Shown here: positions 31,000 to 40,504 of the stretch, piece after piece
How positions within the stretch are numbered: the first letter of the stretch is position 1
Layout of the letters: each line of letters begins with the position of its first letter
Assembly (NCBI GenBank): GCA_022495005.1
Contig: JAGYXB010000100.1
Coordinates: forward strand, 62,001 to 126,000
Direction: 5' to 3'
DNA from: Rhyacophila brunnea
Taxonomy: Eukaryota; Arthropoda; Insecta; Trichoptera; Rhyacophilidae
Length of the DNA: 64,000 nt
Program-made: the position numbers and the translations under genes
The notes under the pieces: generated by a model
The model's database searches: none
The model's input: only the letters and a program-made list of their open reading frames with translations
Told to the model about the DNA's origin: nothing

Positions 31000-31815
31000 T
31001 CTTGTAAATTATTCGTTGAATAAAAAAAATAGTTTATTAAATTATTAGTAAGTGCAACTACGTTATAAAGAAAATTTGCAGAGATCCTGATATCGGTTAA
31101 TAATTAAGATAATACTAATAAGTAATTTGATTTAAAATACAAACGCCGACTCCCAAAAATAAATAAATAACACAGTTTAAGTGCTTCGGAGAGTATTGTA
31201 GAACTAGTAAAAACTAGGTACTAATTAATCTCTTCGCAATTAGATAGGATACGCATAGCGAGACGTTGACCCTCAACACGGTAAATGTCCAAAGGCTAAG
31301 AATCGCACAGCGAGGCATGGAGAGGTGTATGTTGGGCATCACGCGAAAGGACCGTAAGAGAAACGAATGGGTTAGGAAGCAGACAGGAGTACGCGATGTA
31401 ATAGACGTTGCCAAACAGCTGAAATGGAGATGGGCGGGGTACATTGCTCGCCGAAAGGACGGCCGCTGGACAAATGCCGTCATCCAATGGTACCCAAGGG
31501 GCATGAAACGGCCACAGGGTCGCCTGAAAGCCGCTGGATTGACGAACTGATAAAATTCGGCCGAAATACGTAGCAGCGAACGACACAGGACCGAGAGAGA
31601 TGGAAGAAGCTTGGGGAGGCCTTCATCCAGCAGTGGATTGACCCCGGCTGATGATGAAGACACATAGTTTAATTAGTAGAGCGGGTGCGGGTTGGATTCC
31701 CATTGGGCGTCGTATTTTAAGAGATTTTTTAAGGGTGGTTATATATTTCTCAGACATCTTTCCAAATTATGTATATTTTTATATATATAACATAATCTGG
31801 TTTTGTAGACTGTTG
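31000..31815 (+). mobile_element. SINE-B copy interrupted by an RTE 3' end
   Basis: The leader (TTAAATCTTGTAAATTATTC, TATTAGTAAGTGCAACTACG, CGGTTAATAATTAAGATAAT, CGCAATTAGATAGGATACGC) stops at 31258. The tRNA-like half with B-box GGGTTGGATTCC and the tail (TTTTAAGAGATTTTTTAAGG, CCAAATTATGTATATTT) resume at 31660. The RTE piece lies between, within the A-box region. ACGCATAG and ACACATAG flank the insert, an imperfect 8-bp target duplication. Confidence 0.7.
31259..31659 (+). pseudogene. RTE-like LINE 3' end inserted into SINE-B
   Basis: A frame of 94 codons (31266-31550) reads ETLTLNTVNVQRLRIAQRGM, ERCMLGITRKDRKRNEWV, DVAKQLKWRWAGYIARRKDG and RWTNAVIQWYPRGMKRPQG, the C-terminal part of RTE-clade ORF2. 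A missing C at about 31522 shifts the frame. The rest (WIDELIKFG, EAFIQQWIDPG) then continues in the next frame to a stop and a GATGATGA tail. Apart from that indel it closely matches 27325-27590. It is 5' truncated, as usual for target-primed insertion. Confidence 0.8.
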
Positions 31816-32606
31816 TTTGTTTAAAATCTTCACGTATGTAGCAACTGTCATTTCACTGCAATACAATTTCTGAGCTCTCGAACATTGCAAGATAATGCAT
31901 TTTACTTTGTGAGAGGGTACAAAAGATCGGTTTGTTTCCGGAATGATGCTATCGCATGAGATATCAAATAATATGTCGGACGTCGTGTACGTCTTCGCAG
32001 ACTCGGAAAATTTCTATTATTTTACGTGAATTTGCAAACCAAATTTAATTATACTAGACCATATTTTATTCCTGCCTTATGCTATTAGGTGGCCTAACAT
32101 AGTTTTTTCTCGTTTTATTAATTAGGGAAACTTAGTGTTGTTAATGAAACGTAATTAATATTCTCGGTTTTCTGTTTAATTTGGTCTCTTAATGACCTGA
32201 AAAATGCTAAATAAAACATGTATCTTACTTACTTTTACTTGTTTAGTTTTTTTGGATTGTCAAGGTCTTTTAATGGTTGTAATGAACACGCATTTTTTTT
32301 ATTTTATAACAACACTTGGAACCTTAAGCAATTTTCAGTAATTGGCGCGTAAATTTTCATTTCGAAGATGTTTATATGGCTCAGGACAGGTGTTTAAATT
32401 TAAATGGGTTTTTTAATTATTTTTGGTTCTATTATAGCACGAGTTAATGTGTTGCAAAAAAGGGTTAGTAAATACACTGTACCCTTTTAAATAAAGATTT
32501 TTTTTGACAAACCTGTTCCGTATTTGTAATACGATTATTCTAAATATGGATTTTGATAAATAATTACTTACGCCGGTGCTATAGATCGAGTATAGACTAT
32601 TCATGC
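31816..32606. other. No feature recognised
   Basis: AT-rich and non-coding. Confidence 0.4.
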
Positions 32607-32885
32607 CCATCTTTCTTCTTTTTTCACCCTTGTCACTACCCAGCATTGGGACATAAGGCAAGCACAAGTTCGCGCCACTTCACGCCCTCGATTCATTGCC
32701 AACTCTGGCGCCTCTCGCCATGCCAGAACTGCAGCGCGTAGATCGCTTTTGAAGCATCGTTGCAAGGTGAGGGAGGGCCGTCCACGACCACGAAACCCTT
32801 GAGGCTGTGCCACAAGGGTACGAAGTGTCGCACTCGTTGGCGGTATCCGGAACACATGTCCTAGCCACGTAAAACATCTCAATCA
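32607..32885 (-). pseudogene. LINE ORF2 C-terminal fragment, second family
   Basis: A 93-codon minus-strand frame reads TWLGHVFRIPPTSATLRTLV, AQPQGFRGRGRPSLTLQRCF, WREAPELAMNRG and CLMSQCWVVTRVKK. The WLGHVxR..P, RGRP.LT.QRC and A.(D/N)RG order is typical of the last part of RTE/CR1-type LINE proteins. It ends just before GAAAAAAGAAGAAAG, a possible tail. The frame is open for 282 bases without the RT core. Its sequence is clearly different from the 27325 family. Confidence 0.6.
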
Positions 32886-33054
32886 CCGAAGGCTGCTTCC
32901 TATAGCCGCCTGCAAATCCGTTCTCTAGGAATCTCTATCCTGAGCTGAAAGCCTTGATTCCGAATTTAGAGAAACCAAAATCGGAGCCAGCACCTAAAAT
33001 ACAGGTGTCTATATGATTCATTGATCATTGGTGGGGATATAATTATGTCAATAA

Positions 33055-33276
33055 GAGGCCATCCATAAACTGAAACCGTATGCTGTTTAGAACCGTGTGC
33101 CATACTAAACTTATGATTTCTGTTTATGAAAATCTAAGTGTAAGTGTATGGTATAAACACTATAAACGGATACGATCAGATACTTGTAAAATACTTTGTG
33201 AAAATAAATAGAAATCATAAGTTTAGTATGGCACACGGTTCTAAACCGCATACGGTTTCAGTCTATGGATGGCCTC
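33055..33276. mobile_element. 222-bp Harbinger-type MITE with TAA duplication
   Basis: The arms GAGGCCATCCATAAACTGAA-ACCGTATGC and their inverse extend for over 70 bp (33055-33125 and about 33206-33276). AGAACCGTGTGCCATACTAA-ACTTATGATTTCT is shared between them. TAA occurs immediately outside both ends (33052-33054 and 33277-33279), matching the 3-bp TWA duplications of PIF/Harbinger. Non-coding; it can fold into a long hairpin. Confidence 0.75.
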
Positions 33277-33479
33277 TAAGAGTCTTGGGAATAAAATATC
33301 CATAATATACTTATCTTATCACTATCTAGGTAGATTATTATGTAAATATATTTAATTAACCGGAACCGGATGTAAATATAGACTTATTAAATGGACGACG
33401 TATGTGAAAAATAAAATTACACCAAACTGCATGAATTTTTGTCTGCAGAAATTCTCTCGCAGACATATGGGGGTCATTG

Positions 33480-33945
33480 TGTTGTATTTCGTGGAAGGAC
33501 AGATATGGTGGTTGCTCCGAAGAATAGAGGAGCGAGTTTTATTTGCAGCGTAAACAGTTGGTATACGAATATGTTACAATACTTATGATACTGTTCCGAG
33601 GTCCGAGTCTCGGTAGAATGAGATGTTGTGCGGAGCGATACAGAGACTAAAATACTAACAGAGTGGGGACTTATATTCGAGTGACATGTGCAATGAATTA
33701 TGATCCGATGTTTATTGACGTAGGTACTCACAATCAAAATAATATCTTGAAAAAAATATTTAGGAAATAATTATTTTAATTGAGTCAGCTACTCTATATG
33801 GAGTTTAGGTCATTGGATAAGGTTGACTCTGTGAAAAAACGGATATTGCGGAAATTATAATTGCAGTAAGCTATTTATTAGTTTGCCATAATTGGACCCT
33901 ATGGGAAATAGATATTAAGAAATTTGTAATTGCGGTCAGATAAGT
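33480..33945 (+). repeat. Repeat R-D, copy 2
   Basis: Aligns with 25245-25720 in the same orientation over nearly its whole length, with many substitutions and small gaps: GTTCCGAGGTCCGAGTCTCG, TTATATTCGAGTGACATGTG, AGTAAGCTATTTATTAG. Copies are about 8.2 kb apart. No terminal repeats are seen. Confidence 0.7.
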
Positions 33946-34589
33946 AATCACCAATAATAAGTACACAGATAAATACATACAAATGAAAGTGTTGTAAAAA
34001 ATAACTAATTATAATAAGGTCCAATTTACAAACTGTGTCAATTTATAAACAGAATTTTATGCCCCTACTTAAAATTGAAATCTATTTACTTTACAATAAA
34101 GGTGATTCACACAATGTTTTGTCATATATGTATAAAGTCTTTCTTGGAAAACGTATCCACTTCCTGCATCAATCATCTATATCAATAGATGGAACCAAAC
34201 ATAGGAACGAAATTTCATTAAAATTTTCCACTGTAACTAAGCTTAGGTCGGAACTGAACCTTTAAACAATTGAGTGTTCCAACAGCTCTGATTATAATAC
34301 TGAACAATAAACAACCGCGAGGCGTCTCAGTTCTCAGTTCATCCGTCAAACCGCACATTTACACATTGTTTGAGCTAATTTATCGCGCAGCACTTAACTG
34401 GCGGTGTGGTGTTTATGCAAATTGCTGAAATTATTTTATTCGGTGTGAATATGTTGGGAAATAGATAAGGCGAGAGAATTGAGGTGCACGTAGCCTCTCG
34501 TTTTGGGGCGAAGGCTTGTGACTGCCTTCCGTTTCCGTTTTGGACCGCCAAGGCACGTGTCCTTGCACTGACGTGCCGCAACATATACG
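33946..34589. other. No gene recognised
   Basis: A 76-codon plus-strand open frame at 34035-34265 lacks any known motif. 34470-34570 is CG-richer and open on both strands, without a recognisable domain. Confidence 0.4.
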
Positions 34590-34878
34590 AAGAAGGATTA
34601 AGAAGTTTAAATGCTAGAAGATATCAATATTTGACCACGTATTTTTTTCGAATTATACGTGGTGTACGTGAGAACTCTGCCATTCTTGGTTGTATTGACT
34701 TGTGTGTCCCTGATAACAATCTTAGAAATCAGTTGTTTGTTCTCCCGAAGAGCAGAACTAACCTGCCATTGGTGATGCCAATTGAGAGGGCAATAACTCT
34801 GTTCAACCAAATCGCTTCGAATGTTGATATATTCCACCTACGTGAGGATGAGTATAGGTTGACGTTGTTTTATAAATT
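34590..34878 (+). pseudogene. Jockey/CR1-like LINE ORF2 C-terminal fragment
   Basis: The plus-strand frame reads SLNARRYQYLTTYFFRIIRG, VRENSAILGCIDLCVPDNN, RTNLPLVMPIERAITLFNQI and SNVDIFHLREDEYRLTLFY. It matches the minus-strand element at 16749-17090. The 3' UTR is missing because an opposite-strand RTE relic begins at 34879 in the same open frame. The apparent 200-codon open frame 34484-35086 is therefore a chimera of unrelated sequences and not a gene. Confidence 0.7.
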
Positions 34879-35135
34879 ACCTCTTGGATACCACTGGATG
34901 ACTAAATTTGTCCAACGATTGTCCTTTCTTCGAGCTATGTGTCCAGCCCATTTCCATTTAAGGTTTTTAGAAAACTCTATTACATCGCAAACTCTTTTGT
35001 CTGTTCCCTTATCCACTCATTCTTCTTTTTGTCTTTTCGCGTTGTGCCCTGCATGCACCTCTCCATACCACACTGTGCTACTCTAAGTTTTTGGATCTCT
35101 CTTTTACTTAGGGTTCATATTTCACATGCATATTA
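34879..35135 (-). pseudogene. RTE-like LINE relic
   Basis: On the minus strand: CATGTGAAATATGAACCCTA, AGTAGCACAGTGTGGTATGG-AGAGGTGCATGCAGGGCACA, CTTAAATGGAAATGGGCTGG-ACACATAGCTCGAAGAAAGG and GTCATCCAGTGGTATCCAAG. These align with the ETLTLN, ERCMLGI, LKWRWAGHIARRK and VIQWYPR blocks of the 31259 copy. Frame breaks are present and the 3'-most part is missing. Confidence 0.65.
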
Positions 35136-35637
35136 TGGAAGTATTAATTTGAGACGTTATCAGCATGCAACGAGTAATCCCTGCAAAATATTTACTTAAC
35201 AAATACAGTGATTAGATTTTTGCTTCGCTAACTCGTTATGTTTTTCAGTGTAACCCCTTAGAAAGAATCGGCGCCACTGCATCAGCCCCTCGAAGGTTCT
35301 TTTCCGTTATTGCCACACACAGCTGTGGTTTCCACCCCCTCGGGGCATCCCCTCGCCACCACAGAAGGCTGTATCTTATTTTCTTATTCGCAGGCCGTTC
35401 AGAATATATATTTCCCGTTACAAAACCAAGACGATTATAAAAATAGAACGTTGAATACATCCATTATTTCTTCTTCCTTGCCTGAATCCAATTGTTGTGC
35501 GGTTTGTGGGTAACGCGTGCCAACTGAATTACCACAAACACGTCTGTGTGTTCGCTTCCAAAAGTATACTGTGAAGGGTATTTCAGCTAGTACACAGGTC
35601 GCTTTGAATATCGATTCATAGTGACTAATAAAAGTAA
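35136..35637. other. No feature recognised
   Basis: Short open frames on both strands at 35245-35647 show no domain. Confidence 0.4.
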
Positions 35638-35790
35638 TAATGAACATACATAATTTGAAAACATCTTGTGCATATACCCACTAAAAAATCTTTTAAAAAA
35701 AAATACGATATTAGACGGGACTTAAACATGTAACCACTGGATTCGCGCTACATTCGAAGTACCTGTTAATTATATATTTTTTTATCTTAT
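35638..35790 (-). repeat. SINE-B fragment
   Basis: AATGAACATACATAATTTGA-AAACATCTTGTGCATATACC-CACTAAAAAATCTTTTAAAA then GACGGGACTTAAACATGTAA: the SINE-B tail and a decayed tRNA-like head on the minus strand. The leader is missing. Confidence 0.6.
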
Positions 35791-36142
35791 AAATGAAAAT
35801 TAAATTTTATTTATTATCACAGTTCACTGGAAGCTGTTGTACCGAAAAGAGGTGACCATATGGCATTGAGATACAAGAAAATAATGCGTTGCCTTTTCTG
35901 GGTATTCACGATTCACCAACGTGATTTGAAGACTATGTTGTGGAATAAGACTCACCACACAGTCTATTACGGGTCTCGGCTGAATTGACATTCGTATGAT
36001 ACTATTACGATCTGTAATTCACATCACTATGATATCTTCCCAATGACAGTAAATTATTGTCTTTTGTTTAATTGATCGACACCCTAAGTTACTAATCATG
36101 TACCTACCATTGTTAAGAATATTCGATCGGTGTGATTTCGAC

Positions 36143-36421
36143 CCAAAACCCTAAAACTCCAGAGGCTAAACTGGGCAGGCCATGTCCAGCGCATGCCTGA
36201 GTCACGGATACCGAAGAAGATCCTCGAAGGAAACCCAGGAGGGAAAAGGCCAGTGGGAAAGCCACGCACACGATGGGGTGACAATGTTACAAAAGATGCC
36301 AACCAGATACTAAAAATCAGGAACTGGAAAAGACGTGCGGAGGACCGTTCCGGCTGGAGGACAGCGGTGGAGGAAGCCAGGGCTCGACTTGAGCTGTAGC
36401 GCCATCGAAGAAGAAGAAGAA
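36143..36421 (+). mobile_element. LINE 3' end inserted with perfect 11-bp duplication
   Basis: GTGATTTCGAC occurs exactly at 36132-36142 and 36422-36432. Between them is an 85-codon frame (36145-36399) reading KLQRLNWAGHVQRMPESRIP, KKILEGNPGGKRPVGKPRTR, WGDNVTKDAN and WRTAVEEARARLEL, then a TAG and a (GAA)n tail at about 36408-36421. WAGHVxRM, RPxGxPxxRW and A.DR..W mark the C-terminus of an insect LINE reverse transcriptase, of a different family from the RTE copies at 27325. It is a 5'-truncated insertion, and the frame has stayed open. There is no start codon because the front is missing. Confidence 0.85.
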
Positions 36422-36759
36422 GTGATTTCGACTATTGCAATGTACCTACTCATTATTATATTATTGATCAACCCCAATTAATCCACCCTATCGTGCTGTG
36501 TTACCACACACATATATACCCTTGTACATGAACTAAGCGTTACTTATATTATTTACTTACTATTTGATATTTATACTATTGTAAATGATTCTGATATCAT
36601 TCATATCGGACCATTCAACTTGTTCAAACTTAATTCAGCTCTGTTCACCGAGTTGTTTCACTGCGGATCGAACTCTCCTGAGTTCTTTCACTTTTATTTT
36701 TACACCATTTAACTGTAAATTGAGAATTTACGAATAAATATTTATGAAGATTAACATCC

Positions 36760-37420
36760 GTATAGTCTTATTACTGTCATACACCTTCCACTGGACCACG
36801 TGAAGGATCGGGGCCCGTTGGTAAGGATTTCTGTTGCCGAAAACAGAACAACACAGTCATATCGTAGTAGATTTTTGGGTTTCCACCGTGTGTCCTTCTT
36901 CCTTCTTACTCGACGTTTCGTACAGTAAAGAAACGTGTGAGTGAACACGAGAGGGCATACCGCCTTAAACATTACACGATGTCAGCAATTGCCGAGCACT
37001 CGATGGATACAGGACACAAATTTGACTTTGAAACCAAGACGGAATAAAAGATATTTCGCACGATTGGTAAAGGAGGCCATTGAAATCCATAGAAACCCTG
37101 AACATATTAATAGGTATGATGGATTACGGTTAAAAACGTCATGGCTTCCGGCACTATCAGCAAAATCCAATATTCGAGCCGGTATCCCTGGTCGTAACGA
37201 TTGACAGATTACTCTGAGCAACGTTTGCTCTTAGCTAATCGGATTCCTTTTGACATTCTTAGAGCATTGTTTACATTCACATACCTACACTACATTTTCA
37301 TCATAAAACATATCATCTCTTGATACTCGCCTCTACAACGAGCTCGAAACGTCAAGTAAAGAAGGACACATGTGGAAACCCAAAAATCTACTACGATAAC
37401 AAAACAACCGTGAAAGCCTC
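36760..37420 (+). mobile_element. Penelope-like element relic flanked by inverted segments
   Basis: The decayed endonuclease region at 36940-37200 is flanked by two copies of one segment in opposite orientation. TCGTAGTAGATTTTTGGGTT-TCCACCGTGTGTCCTTCTT at about 36862-36900 is inverted relative to AAGAAGGACACATGTGGAAA-CCCAAAAATCTACTACGATA at about 37360-37399. Penelope-like elements are known for tandem or inverted terminal copies, so the arrangement supports the assignment. The reverse transcriptase is not visible. Confidence 0.55.
36940..37200 (+). pseudogene. Penelope-like GIY-YIG-type C-terminal region, frameshifted
   Basis: The first frame reads SEHERAYRLKHYTMSAIAEH then SMDTGHKFDFETKTE before a TAA. 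The next frame continues YFARLVKEAIEIHRNPEHIN then RYDGLRLKTSWLPAL. The AEHxxxTGHxFDF, (K/R)EAIEI..NP..(L/I)NR.DG and SWLPAL order is the conserved end of the endonuclease domain of Penelope-like and related elements, which cuts DNA for insertion. The GIY-YIG motif itself lies upstream and is lost. At least one frameshift. The minus-strand open frame at 36751-36972 is a shadow. Confidence 0.65.
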
Positions 37421-38315
37421 AAACATTATAACACAGTCATACAAAGTTGTTCTGTGCTGCTATTATAAATTAACATCTTATTATTATAATCAACCGAAAT
37501 AAACGGATATAAAAAGTGTTTACACTACCTACACATGTTTCACTGGTCACCTACCAAATAGATCTCATAAATCTATCGGTGTCTCTGTAGTACAATTGTT
37601 TGCTATCTATTATTTATACTATGCCGCCATACGAGGGAATGAATAATGATCAACTTAACAATATCATAAATCCTGTTAAGTACAATTTATTTTAGAGATT
37701 CATAGATTCTGTTCTGAACTTTGTTCTTCTTTGAATGTGGGATAAAGTAATTATTATTGGTTTGAATCCGAAATTGATTTATAATCCTGGTGAATTATTG
37801 AGATCATTTCGGCTACCACACAATTGATACAAACAAGCCGCGTTAAACACGACCTCCGTGGCCTGTTGTTGTGATGGGAAATTTTCAATAACGATAATGA
37901 AAGCGGCGGCAGACAATGGCTGAGTGGATTTACCTCGTATAAATTGCGTTGCCCTTAAAGCCTTTAGGCATTGTTTTCGCAAAATACTCGCTTGATAAAA
38001 TTTTCACATATTTCATTGACCGTTTTTTCGCGTTTTCCAATTATTGTTGTATGGTCTGAGATTTTACGCGCGCCTGGGAAATGGGGAAAACGAAAATAGC
38101 CCCGCACCGTACTTGCTTACTTATCACTTGTGCGATGCTATTCTTTATTTACTGAACGCGTTTTACGTAACACGCTTTCCTAAATAATAATCGAAGTCAT
38201 TTAGGTAAGAAGGATCCAACCTACAATAATTGAAGCATAAATAGAAACACGAAACGCAATATCTGCTAACACAACTTGGTCATAACAGGTTATCCGAATC
38301 TTCAACTTTAGTTAC
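37421..38315. other. No feature recognised
   Basis: AT-rich and non-coding. The 67-codon minus-strand open frame at 37779-37982 has no domain. Confidence 0.4.
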
Positions 38316-38372
38316 AGTCGACCGTTCTGAAGATGGGTTTATAGCTCGAAACCACTGTCAACGTAAACGACT
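38316..38372 (+). ncRNA. Hammerhead-ribozyme-like fold (type I layout)
   Basis: The invariant core strings are in order: CTGAAGA (38327-38333, fits CUGANGA), GAAA (38348-38351) and GTC (38357-38359, cleavage expected after the C). Stem III is A-C / G-T with loop CACT, the minimal form seen in retroelement hammerheads. Stem I is formed by AGTCG-AC-CGTT (38316-38326) and AACG-TAAA-CGACT (38360-38372): nine Watson-Crick pairs with an internal loop. Stem II is GGGT...GCTC, short and with G-T pairs. One extra T (38334) sits between the core and stem II, which is a departure from active hammerheads. Activity is therefore uncertain. Confidence 0.45.
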
Positions 38373-38567
38373 CAATTAAAGTAAAATTAACAAAAATAAC
38401 TTTGTTTCGAAACCATTATAATAATGCAGATTGCAAAATAGCAAGGGTAAGTGCTTCCATTTATAATTGGTGTTTCATATAAAGCACGACAGTATAAAAT
38501 AATAAAAATAGTAGTTTTTTTCAGCAGTTATAATTTATAATTTATTTACCTTGACCATATTTATGGT

Positions 38568-38953
38568 CATGTCTCCCACATCCTTAAGCGGGCCCCCAAG
38601 CCAGAATCTTTGGTGCCCCCCTACCTATCGTTAAGGTAAAAGGCAGTCTCACGCTTTACAGTGGCGTTTTCTGAATGGTGTTCGAGGTCAAATAAAATTC
38701 AGTTGTTAAGCGATTTCTTAACATATCGAATTATGGGGTTGTTGAGTAGCAATACAAGACAACCAAAAATTGCATCGTACAACCATATATTTAACAATGG
38801 TATTTACCCCGCAGGCAACTTTTTTCACTATTAGAGTAGATTTAGGATATTATGTGTTTATCTCATTTATCTGGTCGACATGCCACGCCGTCCCCCCTAA
38901 GCCCGGCCCCTAGGCTAGAGCCCTGTCAGCACCCCCTCTTGTGGGGGGCCATG
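38568..38953 (+). mobile_element. hAT-like MITE-1
   Basis: Ends CATGTCTCCCACATCC and GGGGGGCCATG. Flanks TTTATGGT (38560-38567) and CTTATGGT (38954-38961) agree at 7 of 8 bases. The interior is shared with 53453-53876 (TGGTGCCCCCCTACCTATCG, GGTGTTCGAGGTCAA, TTATCTGGTCGAC). Non-coding. Confidence 0.7.
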
Positions 38954-39589
38954 CTTATGGTTATTCTTCTGAAACTAGAGGACGAATTTGGGTGATTGTA
39001 GGTCATGATCTCAAGGAACTCTATATTTCACATTGCAAAATCAATAATAAAAAGAAAAATGCGGTTTTCAGTAGTTTTTTTTTGGAAGAATATGCCCAAA
39101 AATATAATATGTCCTTTTTAATGAAATACGTATGATCATCGTTTATAATAATTATTTTTTTCGAATATATTATGTGATCTATGAATGCATAATGTTGTTT
39201 GTCATGTGGGCTAGATGCGTTCTCTATAAATGCGTTAAGCTAAAATAAGACGTTACGTTTTAATATATTATGAGAAAAGAGGATTTCTGCAAAAAATATT
39301 CATTAATTCAAATGTCACGAAAGAATTGTATAAAAGATTAATTGGAGTGGAATGGAGAAGAATGAATAAGTAGTAGGCAGTCAGTATCGTAGAAAAGGCT
39401 GGAGAAATTATTTTTCTCCGAAACGTATAGGTACACTTTGTTTTGCATTGAAGTGTTGTTTTTCAAATAATACAAATGGATATCTTTATAGTCGTGTATT
39501 ATTTTTTAGATAATTAAAAAAATATTTCACCACTATCAAAATATCTACGACCATTGTTTTATTTGATTATTTAATGAAATAAATATATA
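38954..39589. other. No feature recognised
   Basis: AT-rich. The open frame at 38941-39135 starts inside the MITE and has no domain. Confidence 0.4.
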
Positions 39590-40503
39590 TTAATTATTAA
39601 TTTAAGTTAATAAAACGCAGCTTTTTTTATCGTACTTATTCCACTTTTATTAATTCATATCTGTACCGGTTTCGTCTGACTGAAAATTAAAGTGTTCAAT
39701 TCAACTCAAAATTCAATTAACTATTTCTTTTATTCACTGAATAATTCACAAGATTTAAGAATATATCATTCTGATTATTGAACATATTTAATTTAGAAAA
39801 ACACTTTCTGAGAGAGTATTATAACCAATAGAAAAAATCTTTTTAAAAAAAGTAAGCCACCCCGGCCGGGAATCGAACCCTGCATCTCCACGGGTTTACG
39901 CCTTAATACGGTTATAATATTCTCTCTCAGAAAGTGTTTTTCTAAATTATATATGTTCAATAATCAGAATGATATATTATTAAATCTTGTGAATTATTCA
40001 TTGAATAAAAGAAATAGTTAATTATAAATTATTAGCAAGTGCAAGTAGTTACATCTAAAAAATATTGGAGAAATTCCACGACGTCGGTTAGTAATCAAAG
40101 TAATAGTAAATAGTTACCTACTTTGATTTAAGAAACAAAAATCGATTGCCAAAGTAGCTTGATTTGGAAGTGCGCCGATAAGTAGGTATTAAAAGTGACC
40201 AATAGTTAAAATTTGTCGCAATTAGTATGTCACGCCGTAGCATATAGGTTAAATGCGACGGAATGGGGCGTAAACCCGTGGAGATGCAGGGTTTGATTCC
40301 CGGCCGGGGTGTGGCTTACATTTTTCAAAAAGATTTTTTCTATTGGTTATAATATACTATCTCAGAAAGTGTTTTTCTAAATTATATATGTTCAAAATTC
40401 AATTTGAAAATGTCCCTCTGAGGCGGACAAAACCGGTCTAGATATTTATTAATAAAACTGGAATATGTACGATAGATGCGTTTTATTAAATTAACTTAAT
40501 AAT
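39590..40503. mobile_element. Nested inverted-repeat structure built from SINE-B
   Basis: Outer arms: 39590-39690 (TTAATAAAACGCAGC, TATCGTACTTATTCCACTTT, TACCGGTTTCGTCTGAC) face 40405-40503 (CGGACAAAACCGGTCTAG, TGGAATATGTACGATAGATG, CGTTTTATTAAATTAAC). Inner part: a minus-strand SINE-B tail and tRNA-like head (39717-39900, B-box GGAATCGAACCC), an inverted copy of that tail (39910-40022), then a plus-strand unit with leader, tRNA-like head (GGTTTGATTCCCGGCC) and tail (40027-40400). The whole can fold into a large nested hairpin. A mariner abuts its right end. Confidence 0.7.
39717..40022. repeat. Inverted repeat with arms of about 110 bp, high identity
   Basis: 39717-39824 and 39910-40022 are reverse complements apart from about four substitutions and a 2-base gap. 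Key shared text: GATTATTGAACATAT, AGAAAAACACTTTCTGAGAG, AATTCACAAGATTTAA. The 85-base loop holds the SINE-B tail remainder and tRNA-like head. Confidence 0.8.
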
Positions 40504-40504
40504 A

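Noticed and set aside
31214..31665. Open frames of up to 149 codons on the minus strand
   Set aside because: They are shadows of the plus-strand RTE ORF2, which carries the recognisable LKWRWAGH and IQWYPRG motifs.
34484..35086. 200-codon plus-strand open frame as one protein
   Set aside because: Residues in its middle are LINE tail on the plus strand; the later part is the antisense of an RTE relic; the first part has no match. It is a chance read-through of three unrelated pieces.
37309..37352. Hammerhead within the Penelope-like terminal segment
   Set aside because: GAAAC and a CTCG/CGAG stem are present, but the CUGANGA core is not and stem III has no loop.
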